Shown here: piece after piece, positions 49,389 through 59,241 of the stretch
Layout: every line of letters begins with the position of its first letter
Numbering within the stretch: position 1 is the stretch's first letter
Origin: Hofstenia miamia
Taxonomy: Eukaryota; Xenacoelomorpha; Acoela; Hofsteniidae
Length of the DNA stretch: 64,000 nt
Assembly (NCBI GenBank): GCA_900660155.1
Contig: CABFPE010000185.1
Span: forward strand, 926,613 to 990,612
Direction of reading: 5' to 3'
Translations under genes and position numbers: made by a program
Notes under the pieces: model-generated
What the model was told of the DNA's origin: nothing
What the model saw: only the letters and a program-made list of their open reading frames with translations
Database searches by the model: none

Positions 49389-50376
49389 CACGCACCAGAG
49401 ATGGAATTAGATCAGATCTACATTTTAAGAAAATTTCGGATCCAAAATTTTTTAATAATTGTGTAAATTGTAAATTTTATACATTATGCACATTTTACAT
49501 TAATTGAAGGTTCACGACTATTATAATCACTAATACAAATGTTTATAGAGCAATACCTTTGGCATAACAATAAAAGGATATTATTATATTTAAAATGTTT
49601 AATCCAATCTAGTATCCAATGTCAATGAAAAGTATAATTCAAAATTTATATTTCAATGTCAAATTTAGCTTGAAAAACTGAATTTTTTCTATCGTGGATT
49701 TTAACACTCTACTACAATTTTCAGTTTTAATCTCTTGCAATATATATTTTGGGTTTGCTGTTAATTTGCCATTGTTGGTGCTATTTTTGTTTTCATTGCC
49801 TTCACTGCAATCTTGAAGTAAGTTTTATATTGTTGTTGGAGACAAATTTAATTCTCAATTCATAGTAAAATTGCAAAATGGTGACTTTTGGATTTGGACA
49901 AATTATTAGGTCTGTAATACGATAAAAACTGAACTACTTAAACTCTATAAAAATATCATCATTATGTTGATGGTAACTTAAGAATTAGATTACTAAAAAG
50001 CTCACAAGGACATACTAAGTATATTTAGTATGTCCTTGGTATTAGATTGTAGTATTAAAAGAGCATTTGAAACTATTTGAAAATTTAGCATTGATTTTTC
50101 AACCAACACATTGCCTTTTAGTTGTTCTATTTTTCCTCATTGGTATATCATATAAAAATATTTTTGATTTCAAGACAGTGTTGAAGCACTTAAAATATTC
50201 TATTTTTATTTGAAATGAACATAAATATATTTTGAGTCCATGTTTATTGAATTTTAGAATACTTATTATAACTTATTTATAATCAGATCAAAAACTATAA
50301 TTCTTTTAAGAATTCGGATCAGATTGGATCCAGATCATGAAGTTTTGGATCCGGATCGGATCCTAGGCATTTCATG
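49389..50376. mobile_element. Candidate non-autonomous element with GATCC-rich ends
   Basis: The left end carries AGATCAGATC and CGGATCCAAAATTTT. The right end carries ATTCGGATCAGATTGGATCC, TTTTGGATCCGGATCGGATC and CTAGG, in inverted relation. The middle has no coding content and contains the hairpin at 50005-50038. No clear target duplication. Confidence 0.4.
50005..50038. repeat. Perfect hairpin, 14-bp arms
   Basis: CAAGGACATACTAA, a 6-base loop GTATAT, then TTAGTATGTCCTTG. No T-run follows that would suggest a transcription terminator. Confidence 0.85.
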
Positions 50377-50399
50377 CATAGTAACAATCAGGAAACCAT

Positions 50400-51070
50400 G
50401 GTGAGGAGGACTATTTAGGTCTGAGTCCCTAATTGCAAACTTCATTTAGGTCATGTATAAGTGTGCTTAGCTCACTATCATTTGAATTCAATTTACATGT
50501 AGTAATAAATTCGAGAAAGGCAAATTAGCCAACACTAAGATTACTTATGTATCTTATTTTAGATCCATATTCCCTTGACTAAAATGACCAATAAGAGAGC
50601 AAACTTATTAAATGATTAGCTGTTGTATTTTATTCTAGTGCTTAGGTTCAGAAGTTGCTTTTATTTAATAGTTGTAGATAAGTTTATAATCACGTTTATG
50701 TGTTGTATAGCAGTTAGTGTCAATTTGTGTTACTAGTTTATATTAGTAAATGTCATATCACACAATGAGAGTGAGAATAAGTCAATTTATGTCATGTTTA
50801 TTTATTCATCAATAAGTACTGTACACATAATACTCCTTCCCTCTTGAGTATGAGCTGAGTTATCAGTGTCTGGGAACATTACAATGAATGGAATGTTGGC
50901 AAATGGATTTGACTTCAGGCTGAGGCTCACCATCAACTGGAGTTGCTGGTTATCTAAACAGTAATTGATTATGAATTGAGGGAAATAAATATAAGTTGTT
51001 CTTAGGTATTGTAAAGACAACACAGTTTTGCGAGATAGACATTGCCCCACAATAGGAATCTGTGAAGCAA
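50400..51070 (+). repeat. Old LTR remnant related to family A
   Basis: Collinear weak matches to the family A LTR: GTGTGCTTAGCTC, TTACATGTAGTAATAAAT, CTTAGGTTCAGAAGTTGCTT, AATAAGTCAATTTATGTCAT, CTTGAGTATGAGCTGAG, GACTTCAGGCTGAGGCTCAC. No internal region adjoins. Confidence 0.45.
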
Positions 51071-51294
51071 AGAAGCAAATTACTATTGTAAATGCACATC
51101 CTGGCCTGGGTGATGATTCTACAATATGCATGAATAAATTATTTTGAAAATTTACTTAACATGTATATTATAATTTTTTACAAATTAAGAATTTCAAGAA
51201 TGCTTTTTGCAATTGCTTTTTTATATTAAAAGGATCTAGGAATCAAAATAATTTAATGAGTTCTATTTGCAAGCATCTGTTCATTGATTATTGA

Positions 51295-51942
51295 TTACTA
51301 AGGTTGCAACTGATGCAGCCAATGGCCTATCAATGGGCCACTGGTGGCGTCAGTGGTCACAGGTGCCACATTTCCTCAACAGCAGTCCACTGACAATTTC
51401 CAATATTACATACTGAGTTATAATTGGTAATTTGTTATAGATTGCTGAACTAAGAGCACAGTGAGTAGTGTGTGTAGCACAATACGCTAATGATTGAACA
51501 CCTTGCTGCAAATGATTAAATTCATTATACAGCACTCATAAAAACAAAAGCTGGCATACTAGATTGTGTTATCAACTACTGAATGGTAAGTAATTTCATT
51601 TTTTTTAAATTTTATTTGATCAGGCAAAGTTGTAAATCACTATAATTAGTATTTGTTCGCTAGATGGCAGATCAATCCAGTAATGCCATTAATGGGCCAT
51701 TGTCAGACTATCAATGGTCTAAAAGAAATTGATAAATAATATTTTTTGAAAATTGAAATAAAACGTTAATGCAATGCACATATTATATACAATAATATAA
51801 TCATTTCTTTGTAAAATTTTGCAATTTTAAGATTTTTAATACTTTTTGTTTTGTTAGTTACAGTTGGAAAATGAATGGCCATTATTGGCCATTGATCCCA
51901 TTAATGGACCATTGGTTATCTGACAATGCTTGCTGTTTGGGA
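51295..51942. mobile_element. Longer relative of the CCCAAGTA MITE
   Basis: CAATGGCCTATCAATGGGCC at the left and GGCCATTATTGGCCATTGAT with GCTTGCTGTTTGGGAT at the right resemble the ends of the MITE at 41023. A similar AATGGGCCATTG cluster is in the middle (51688), so it may be two nested copies. Borders approximate. Confidence 0.5.
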
Positions 51943-51985
51943 TGTTGTTATTAACATGTGCAGTGTATTTTTATCATATATTTAG

Positions 51986-52145
51986 TGACGGAGTTACAGA
52001 AGAAGTGGCATTATTTGCGGTCTGAACATGCTCATCAGAGCCATGCTTTAAAAGAAAATAGTGCTAGTGGTAGTGGGGAAGGACAACAAAATTGCTACTG
52101 GAAATTTCTTGATTCTTTAAAATTTAAAAGATTCAAAAACTCCAA
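51986..52145 (+). CDS. MADF-type DNA-binding exon, probably PIF/Harbinger accessory protein
   Basis: Open segment bounded by ATATTTAG acceptor and CCAA/GTAAGT donor. It encodes TELQKKWHYLRSEH, then a Gly/Ser-rich loop, then YWKFLDSLKFKRF. This is the second half of a MADF (Myb/SANT-like) domain: K-W-x-x-L-R followed by W/Y-x-F-x-x-L-x-F-L. PIF/Harbinger transposons encode such a protein beside the transposase and it is needed for DNA binding. The transposase remnant lies just downstream on the opposite strand, the usual convergent layout. Only this exon is seen; a host MADF gene is the alternative. Confidence 0.55.
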
Positions 52146-52305
52146 GTAAGTCATCAAATAGTATTTTGACTGATAACCATGTAAGATTTTAAACATTTTG
52201 TAAATGTATCAGTCATATACTGTTTTTGTATATAATATTAAAATGTAATATACCAATTATAGTAATTTATTGGATAAAAATGTCTAATTTGAGAAAAAGT
52301 CTCTT

Positions 52306-53045
52306 AGTTTATTTCTAAGTTCATATGCATCTTTGATGAATGCACTAGAAAAAAAATTTGTAAGTTGATTCTTAGGCCTACTTGAGGATCATAATTATTG
52401 AAGTTTTCAATACCTGGATTAGGAAGTTTATTCAACATATTGTGCAAAATCACGGCTGCCCAAGTAATTGTTTCTATGCTTTCTGGCTCCAACTTGATAT
52501 TTGTCAAAAATCCGTGAAAATGTTGACTAAGAATCCTAAATGCATATTCAACTGATAGGCGAGATCTAAAGATTTGCATAACTAATTGAACATTTTAACA
52601 AACATAAACCTTTCATTAAATCTTTGTTCAGCTGAAGTAAATGAAGATGAAGGATAAGGCTTTAAAAGTCGTACACTTAAAGGAAATGCTGCGTCCCCAA
52701 CAAGATAAAATGGTAGTTCTCCTAGGTAGGATACAATTTTGCTTTGAGTAAATCAAGCTGATTTTGTAGAAACATTCTTGAAAGAGCACTAGAAGGCCAA
52801 ACGCCACCATCTGAAACTCGTCAATTTAGTCCGATGTCTACTATTATAAAATTACAATAGACATCTGCAACGCCATCAGCACAATGCTATGCGTATTTTT
52901 ATAGTTTAAATAATGCGATCCTTCATTAGATGGCTCTATGTTTGCCATCAATAGCTCCCAAAACATGGGAAAAGCCACGTTTTCGTTCAAATACTTCTGT
53001 AATTTCTTCCCATTCATTACAGTTTGGAGTCCAAAAATTTAAACT
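52306..53045 (-). pseudogene. Decayed PIF/Harbinger transposase (DDE_Tnp_4)
   Basis: Read on the minus strand in several frames: RGFSHVLGAIDGKH, then HYLNYKNTHSIVLMALQ, VSDGGVWPSSAL, YLVGDAAFPLSVRLLKPYPS, AEQRFNERFMF, and SVEYAFRILSQHFHGF with AAVILHNMLNKL. These are the Harbinger landmarks in order, including the GD(S/A)A(Y/F)PL Asp and the VE-x-AFG Glu of the DDE triad. At least four frame changes or stops break it, including a TAG after KMFN near 52577. The N-terminal third was not found to the right. Confidence 0.8.
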
Positions 53046-53187
53046 TTCAAATATAATTTAAATGGTCGATAAAGAAAGCAATAATGAAGGTGAGATACTT
53101 TCCCCACCATATGAAAGTAACGACAAAAAAGTTAAAAATGAACCCTGAAACAGAATCGTTAATTGAATTTAGAAAGTCTGTTAAAGA

Positions 53188-53912
53188 TAGAGCTGGGCGC
53201 CAGCCTACTGAGCTGCCGCCGACATATTTTAGGTCAGCCAGTCACCAGAAAATTTAGACGGCTGATCTGATTGATAACTAAAATTACATCAAAACAATGA
53301 AATGTGTCATAAAAAGTAAACCGCATTTAATGTCTTTGATTAGGTTATGTCTTATTAATGAGATTGCCTTTAGGCGAATGATGAACCTTTGTGCAGATAG
53401 ATAGTTTGCATCATAGCGGTTTTTACAGGGCTATATGCCTAATAGGATTTTTATGTGGAATATTATGCAGCTGAATCCAGTGTAACATCCTCTACCAGGC
53501 GTTATTACTGTTTAGCCTTTGTTACTTTATAACATTGGTTGTGTATCTGCAGGTAGGGATTTACTAACTTAACACTGCTTTAGCTTTTACGTAGTTCCAT
53601 TAACTTAAATTAAGAAGGCATAACTATTCACTATTTAGGGGACGAAGCCACGCAGCATCTCCTCCAATGAACGGTAGTGGGCATCTGCCCGAAGCTGATA
53701 TCCACATCCAGTTTCACTTGTTCACTGAGGATCCATTTGGTAGAGTTCTACCTCTCAGCTCATCGATGTAACTTATGTGAATCCTATCCTAGCTCAGTAC
53801 TCAAGACAAGACAGAATTCTATAGATGTTGTTCAGCCGGATGCGTCGCCTCCGCTGAACCTAAGGGGTGTTTGCCGCCGATAGTAGTCAGCTGACGGCGG
53901 CGCCCACCTCTA
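53188..53912. mobile_element. Inverted-repeat element (hAT-like) carrying an LTR fragment
   Basis: Left end TAGAGCTGGGCGCC and right end GGCGCCCACCTCTA are inverted repeats with one mismatch, both GC-rich against an AT-rich setting. The 8 bases outside (GTTAAAGA, GCTGGAGA) agree at 5 positions and differ only by transitions, so a decayed 8-bp duplication is possible. Between them lies the antisense LTR piece 53479-53823. Confidence 0.5.
53479..53823 (-). repeat. Antisense LTR end fragment of family A type
   Basis: Starts TGTAACATCCTCTACCAGGC, the inverse of the family A LTR end, and follows it through TGGGCATCTGCCC and CTCAGCTCATCGATG to the ACTCAAGACAAGACA equivalent. Closest to the LTR of the third copy. 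Confidence 0.8.
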
Positions 53913-54427
53913 GCTGGAGAAGGTATTGGTGTTTTAGCTCAAGCCGTTGCTAGCAATGACAATCAATATATTGAATTTGGGAAATGTGTTGCAAGGTTGG
54001 TTTTACAATTTAATTTACCTAATCATTTACTTTTAGTAAATTGTCTGGCTTTCGAACTGATATTGCAAAAAGGCGGAAGTGGCAATTATGGATGTTTATT
54101 GGACTGCCACAAAAGAGGAAATAGGAATCTCTCAGCATCATTCAACTGTTGTATATCAAGTCTCACAGCCAACAATTTTAGCACTTCCACTATTTCAGCC
54201 GCAGTTCCCTAACTTTCAATTTTAGTTAATGGCTAATTAATACATTTATATTCTCACTTTTAAATACATGCTAGCATCACGATTTCCTATGGCTCTACAG
54301 ACAGAAAAGACTATCATTCTTACAGTAGACACTCCAATGCGGAAGTGAAATGCATTAAATTTAAAAGAATTTCCTAAATATATATTATTAATTTAATATA
54401 TTGTAGATATTTTATGTACATACAGAC

Positions 54428-54631
54428 CAGTGGCGTACGCAGGGGGGCATAGTGAAACATCCCTCCGTAAGGTTTCCAAATTTGACATTGCCTGGATAAA
54501 TCAAAAAAAATTTGTAAAAAACTGAAAAATTTAAAATCTAGGATAGTGAAATGCATTTTTTAGGGTCTATTTTCTCAATATTGGGTAATGATGATGATGC
54601 CCCCCGTCAGAAAATCCTGCATACGCCCCTG
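54428..54631. mobile_element. hAT-type MITE with perfect 8-bp target duplication
   Basis: 204 bp, CAGTGGCGTACGCAGG to GCATACGCCCCTG inverted ends, flanked on both sides by ATACAGAC (54420-54427, 54632-54639). The 8-bp duplication and CAG-x-GGCG start are hAT hallmarks. No coding content. Confidence 0.9.
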
Positions 54632-54721
54632 ATACAGACATGTATATTTAAAAAAATGTAGAAAATTAGTTTGATTTTTAAATTAAAAATTGTTTTATGT
54701 GCATATCACGTAATTGTACAA

Positions 54722-54850
54722 AAAATTATAAACAATATATATTAGACCGGTTTCAATAGTCTATCTTCGTCAGTAAAATGGTGGTAATATTTTAAAAAGT
54801 TAAGTTTAATGTTAAGATGAATTATATTAGAATAATTTGGAGATATTAAG
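54722..54850 (-). mobile_element. Penelope-like element 3' end, second copy
   Basis: Reverse complement matches 6470-6600: AACTTAACTTTTTAAAATAT, ACCATTTTACTGACGAAGAT and GAAACCGGTCTAATATA. Only the last coding residues and the tail remain. Confidence 0.8.
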
Positions 54851-54939
54851 CTCTCTCCCAACAAAGTGAAACTTTTAAAACTTGAAAAGTATTTGTATTT
54901 ATAAAAAACTTTGCAAGTTTTACAAAGTATCTGAAAGAT

Positions 54940-55046
54940 TTGCAAGTAACTTGCAAATATTTGCAAGTTTTTGTGGTATATTTGCAAATATTTGCAATTT
55001 TTTGTGGTATGCTTGCAAATATTTGCAAGTTTTTGTGGTATACTTG
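54940..55046. repeat. Tandem repeat around palindrome TTGCAAATATTTGCAA
   Basis: Three units of about 36-37 bp, each TTGCAAATATTTGCAA followed by TTTTTGTGGTATAC or a close variant. The core is a perfect palindrome. Confidence 0.85.
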
Positions 55047-55101
55047 CGCTACATTTCCGTAAAATTTTGAAAGTTATACAAGTATCTGCACGATTTGCAA
55101 G

Positions 55102-55103
<2 letters not shown>

Positions 55104-55134
<31 letters not shown>

Positions 55135-55297
55135 NNNNNNNNNNNNNNNNNNNNNNNNNNNNNNNNNNNNNNNNNNNNNNNNNNNNNNNNNNNNNNNNNN
55201 NNNNNNNNNNNNNNNNNNNNNNNNNNNNNNNNNNNNNNNNNNNNNNNNNNNNNNNNNNNNNNNNNNNNNNNNNNNNNNNNNNNNNTATATATATATC
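55104..55297. repeat. (TA)n tract interrupted by a 151-base assembly gap
   Basis: TA units at 55104-55133 and 55286-55297 flank N at 55135-55285. True length unknown. Confidence 0.95.
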
Positions 55298-55456
55298 TAT
55301 TCAATAAAATTCGAACAAAGCATTCAAATATCATTTACAAAATCAAAAATATGCAAATGTCTTGTCTTATTGTTGAGTTTTCATTCTTTTGAAGAGTATC
55401 TAATACCTAAATAAATAATGAAAATCTAAGACTTACAACAATATTTTACCAGAACT

Positions 55457-55829
55457 CAGGCCCATAGCCAGCATAATCACCTAAAGGGGTCGATACACAT
55501 TTATGAGGGTTGATGGGAATTTCGACTTTCTTTATAATATAAACTAAAATTTTACACCATTTTATTTTGTTGCATCAAAGGGCGTACGCGGATTTTCTGA
55601 CTAGTGAGGTCATCTAGTGTAGTGATCAAGTAAATGAAGCTCCGGGAAAATTGTTGAAAATATTGACAAAATAGACCTTAGAATTGCATTATTAGGAGCC
55701 ATGTTACAACAATTGAATTAACAAATTTTATTTTTCATGCTTATTTTGCTTTTAGATTTGTTGTCTAGAAGGCGTTGGCTGACCTTCCAGGGGGTTTGAC
55801 CCCCTTAACTCTCCGTGGCTACGGGCCTG
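55457..55829. mobile_element. MITE with CAGGCCCRTAGCC ends, with a second MITE fragment inside
   Basis: Left CAGGCCCATAGCCAGC and right GTGGCTACGGGCCTG are inverted repeats, hAT-like. Inside, 55579-55690 (GGGCGTACGCGGATTTTCTG, then GACAAAATAGACC) is an inverted relative of the MITE at 54428. The outer flanks CCAGAACT and GAGGGTCG do not match. Confidence 0.65.
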
Positions 55830-55979
55830 GAGGGTCGCTTTTTATATATGGGGCTTATGCAAATTTCTTAAAAAGGTCAGGCAAATCCTTATCAATTAAT
55901 GCATTAGTTAAACGTAAATAGTAGTTCGTCACTAAAGATCTGAAAATATTAATATCTAAATTTTCTTGTTAGTTCTAGA

Positions 55980-56290
55980 GTAAGTTCAGCTCGCCACAGA
56001 AAATCTTTCAATGAGGCTCGTTTCAGCTCGGTATTTTTTTTTAAAAATATTGTGCTCTCAGAATTTTTTGTATTGCTCTTCCTATTATTTAATAAACATT
56101 TCTAAAATGCTATTATAAGTAACGAATATTAAATGAAAAAATAAGAAAAATCTGCATAATCAAATTAGCAAAGTAGCACTTTAAATTTATTTTACTTAAG
56201 AACGGCTCGTTTTGGGCTCATTGTATATCCAATAATCTGCTCAAGCTCGGCTTGACTCGGCTCGCCTCGACTAGTAGACAAGTCTGCTCC
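55980..56290 (+). mobile_element. CGGCT-rich interspersed element, copy 1
   Basis: AGCTCGCCACAGAAAATCTT, then CAATGAGGCTCGTTTCAGCT, matches 63910-63960 in the same orientation. The right end has GCTCGGCTTGACTCGGCTCG and CTAGTAGACAAGTCTG, the inverse of CAGACTTGTCAACGAG at 63844, so it likely has inverted termini. Confidence 0.6.
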
Positions 56291-56299
56291 TAATACACT

Positions 56300-57250
56300 T
56301 AATATGTGATTCTTATCAATAAATAATAAAAATCTAAAACTTACAACAATATTTCACCAGAATCAGAACTTCATTTATGCAGGCGATCATCTGAAAACAG
56401 CTAATAGCGTTCCCATGCTTAGGATTCTTCGGGAATCGTGTACTTCGAGATTCTAAATTATCAATTGTCATTGTACAAATGAATAAATTTAATCTTTGTT
56501 TTTAATCCTAATTTTTTAATTTCTAAGTATATAATATCTCATAAAAGTAAAGCTTAAATTGAAATATTGAAAAAGGCCGCCTTGTATTTATGGCTTATAA
56601 AATATCGATTTGTAATTAATCTCAAACGGAATTAATGCATGACTATAACTCTTGAATATTGTAATCAATAGGTTTTGAACTACACACACATTCATTTTTG
56701 GCGTAATGTGAATAATGCCAATTGTTGAAAATACGATAATTTGTTATTGAATTACGCAAACACTAACTATTAGCTAAAGCATTCACAATTACATGAATGC
56801 ACTCAGAAGCTTTAGAAATGTTGAGATTCGTAAAATTTCCATTACAATGGTATGAAATCTTACTGAAGACTAGTATAGTAATGAGTGAAATACTGGCATA
56901 CAATAAATTTACAATACAATTTTCTGAAATTTTTTTACTTTAATATTTTTGCATATGCTTTATTCATGTGAAATTTAACTTACAAGAACTATTTTAGAAA
57001 AGTTTCTTTTTCACTTATACCAAGAAGGACCAAGTGTGTTATTTGACTCAAGTTCTAATAAATTTTCGCATTGCATTGTGAAATGCATTTTTCTGAATAT
57101 TTTATATATCTTTCAAGTATTTTTTTTAGTTGTGAAACAGACAAAAAAATCATTTTGTTCAAATCACTACATAACAGTTCGCATATGTGATACTAAGACC
57201 CTGTCCACAAACTGGCTGTTTACATTCTATACAAAATTGATACTGTCTTG
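56300..57250. other. No feature recognised
   Basis: AT-rich; open frames are short and hydrophobic by composition only. Confidence 0.5.
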
Positions 57251-57260
57251 TTACTGTTGC

Positions 57261-57806
57261 AGGTAGGGATGTGCCGGAATCCGGTAAAATTTAGGCATAC
57301 TATGAGATAAAACTTGATTTAAGAATCAAATTTTCGAGGAAAAAGCTATATTTTCCCATGATATGTAAGTCTTCATGCAACAAAACAAGTTTTCTGACAT
57401 CATTACGTTGTCTATTTAATATACGTCAAAATATTTTTTTTCATTAACAAGTGGTCGATATTAATTGAGAAATAAGGTTTTTGTTCAGTAATAAATGTAT
57501 TAGAACTAGGGTTAACAAGCAGTAAATTTTTGACAAAAAAATATATTTGGCGTCTAAAACATTTTATACTTTGAAAACAATGCAGTCTTGCTTTTAGTTA
57601 AAACCTCTGCAAGGTAAAAAAATTTTGAAAAAATGCATATACTAGCAAGCATTGATTTATCAAATTATCAATATACATTTTTCTTTTAATACACGTAAGC
57701 AAATCGGTAGAAAGTAATTTATGATAGTAGAAATTCCAAAAATTTTTTTTTTCAAACTTTCCACAAAAATGACCCGCGACCCGGCCCAACACATCTCCCA
57801 ACCTCA
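57261..57806. mobile_element. Possible hAT-like MITE
   Basis: TAGGGATGTGCCGGAATCCG at the left is loosely inverse to GACCCGGCCCAACACATCTC at the right. No matching flanks and no coding content. Confidence 0.25.
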
Positions 57807-58245
57807 GTTTGGTGAAGACAAGGTGTTTCTTTTTATTTTCAAGATTTCCTTAAAAAAAATTAGAAAAAAATGTTTTAGCTATCTACATCCGTTAATATAA
57901 TTGATTGGTAATTAATAATTGACGTAGAACATCAATTTTTTATTGACAATTGGCTCTTGTAATTTGACAATCGAACAACCCTATAAGAATTTGGAAAATA
58001 ACATTTAGAAAAACATGTATTCAACATGCCAATACTGTTTTAACTCATAGAAATCAATAAGCTGCTGCAGATTCATTTGATCTTTGAGATCGCTAGTTCG
58101 TCAAATGTTGAGTTTTCGTAATTATGCTTCTTCATAAATTTGACAAAAACAAATTTTTCTTTCATCAAATAACTATTTCCAAACTATTTTCTATTATCAA
58201 GTTCAAGAGGGTAGATAAATTTTCCAGTAATCCAATCAGGGGTTC

Positions 58246-58680
58246 GAAAAAATCAATTGCAAGGTTTGCAATCAATTATTGCAATTATTTAAAATTTACA
58301 ATCAATTATTGCAATTAATTGCAATTATTATCAATTATTGTGATTTGAAAACACCGTTTGTAAATTGCTTAAACTGGGCAAAAACATGTATAATCAAAAC
58401 ATTATTTATTGGAAATGTTAATTAAGCGACTTGTCTAATGAAATTACGTTTTGTCAGACAAGATGACAGATTACTGCCTTCTTATTGGCCATCATGTTAA
58501 AAAAAGCAAATACAATCCAAACGCAAATATTGAGAGTTAAGTATGTCAAATAAGGCTTGTAAATAATTGCAATTAATTGGTGCAAAAAAAATTTATTAAT
58601 TGATTTTTAAAACGCTTGCAATCAATTAATTGCTACAATTAATTGCAATTAATTGCAATGCAATTAAAAAGGTTCATCAT
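58246..58680. repeat. CAATTAATTG-rich repeat with self-complementary ends
   Basis: TTGCAATCAATTATTGCAAT-type runs at 58258-58345 and CAATTAATTGCAATTAATTG at 58620-58660 can pair. They bracket about 280 bp of ordinary sequence. It may be a MITE with low-complexity ends. Confidence 0.45.
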
Positions 58681-59241
58681 GGAAATTTGGCATTTTAGAC
58701 ATTACAAGCAGCACGTAATCACGTAATGTAACAGGCTGTTTTAAAAGATTTAATTACATGATTTTTAAAACAATAGATTTTGCATCTTACAGCACTTGCA
58801 TGTTTTCAACGCTTTGAACAAAACTTGTACGTTTCTATATGTTTTCCAAGTTTTACAAATTTCATTTACTTTGATATCCACACAAATATGAAATACATAG
58901 CATATTAAAAACATTTTTAGACATTAATTAAAATATTTAAAACATTTAAAAATGATTGAACAGCGCTTAGAAAAGCTTAGAAGTTTAGAAAAAGTTCAGA
59001 ATGTGCATTTTAAAAATTTAGAAAAGGCTTAGAAGACATTTAAAAATGGTTTAAAATCGTTTAACAAACGTTTATTAAATGCTTTACAAGCCATATCGAT
59101 TGACACTAGATGGCATTCAACAATGGATTAGAATTGTATTATTAATATGTGTAGAAAACTTATAGTGTGTATATTAAAACATCTTATAACGTTTTATATC
59201 TATATAAGATTCCTTCAAAACGTTTTATTGTTTATTAGGTA

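Noticed and set aside
53997-54212. N-terminal part of a second Harbinger protein
   Set aside because: A short SQPT-like phrase in one frame is not enough; stops in all frames and no second landmark.
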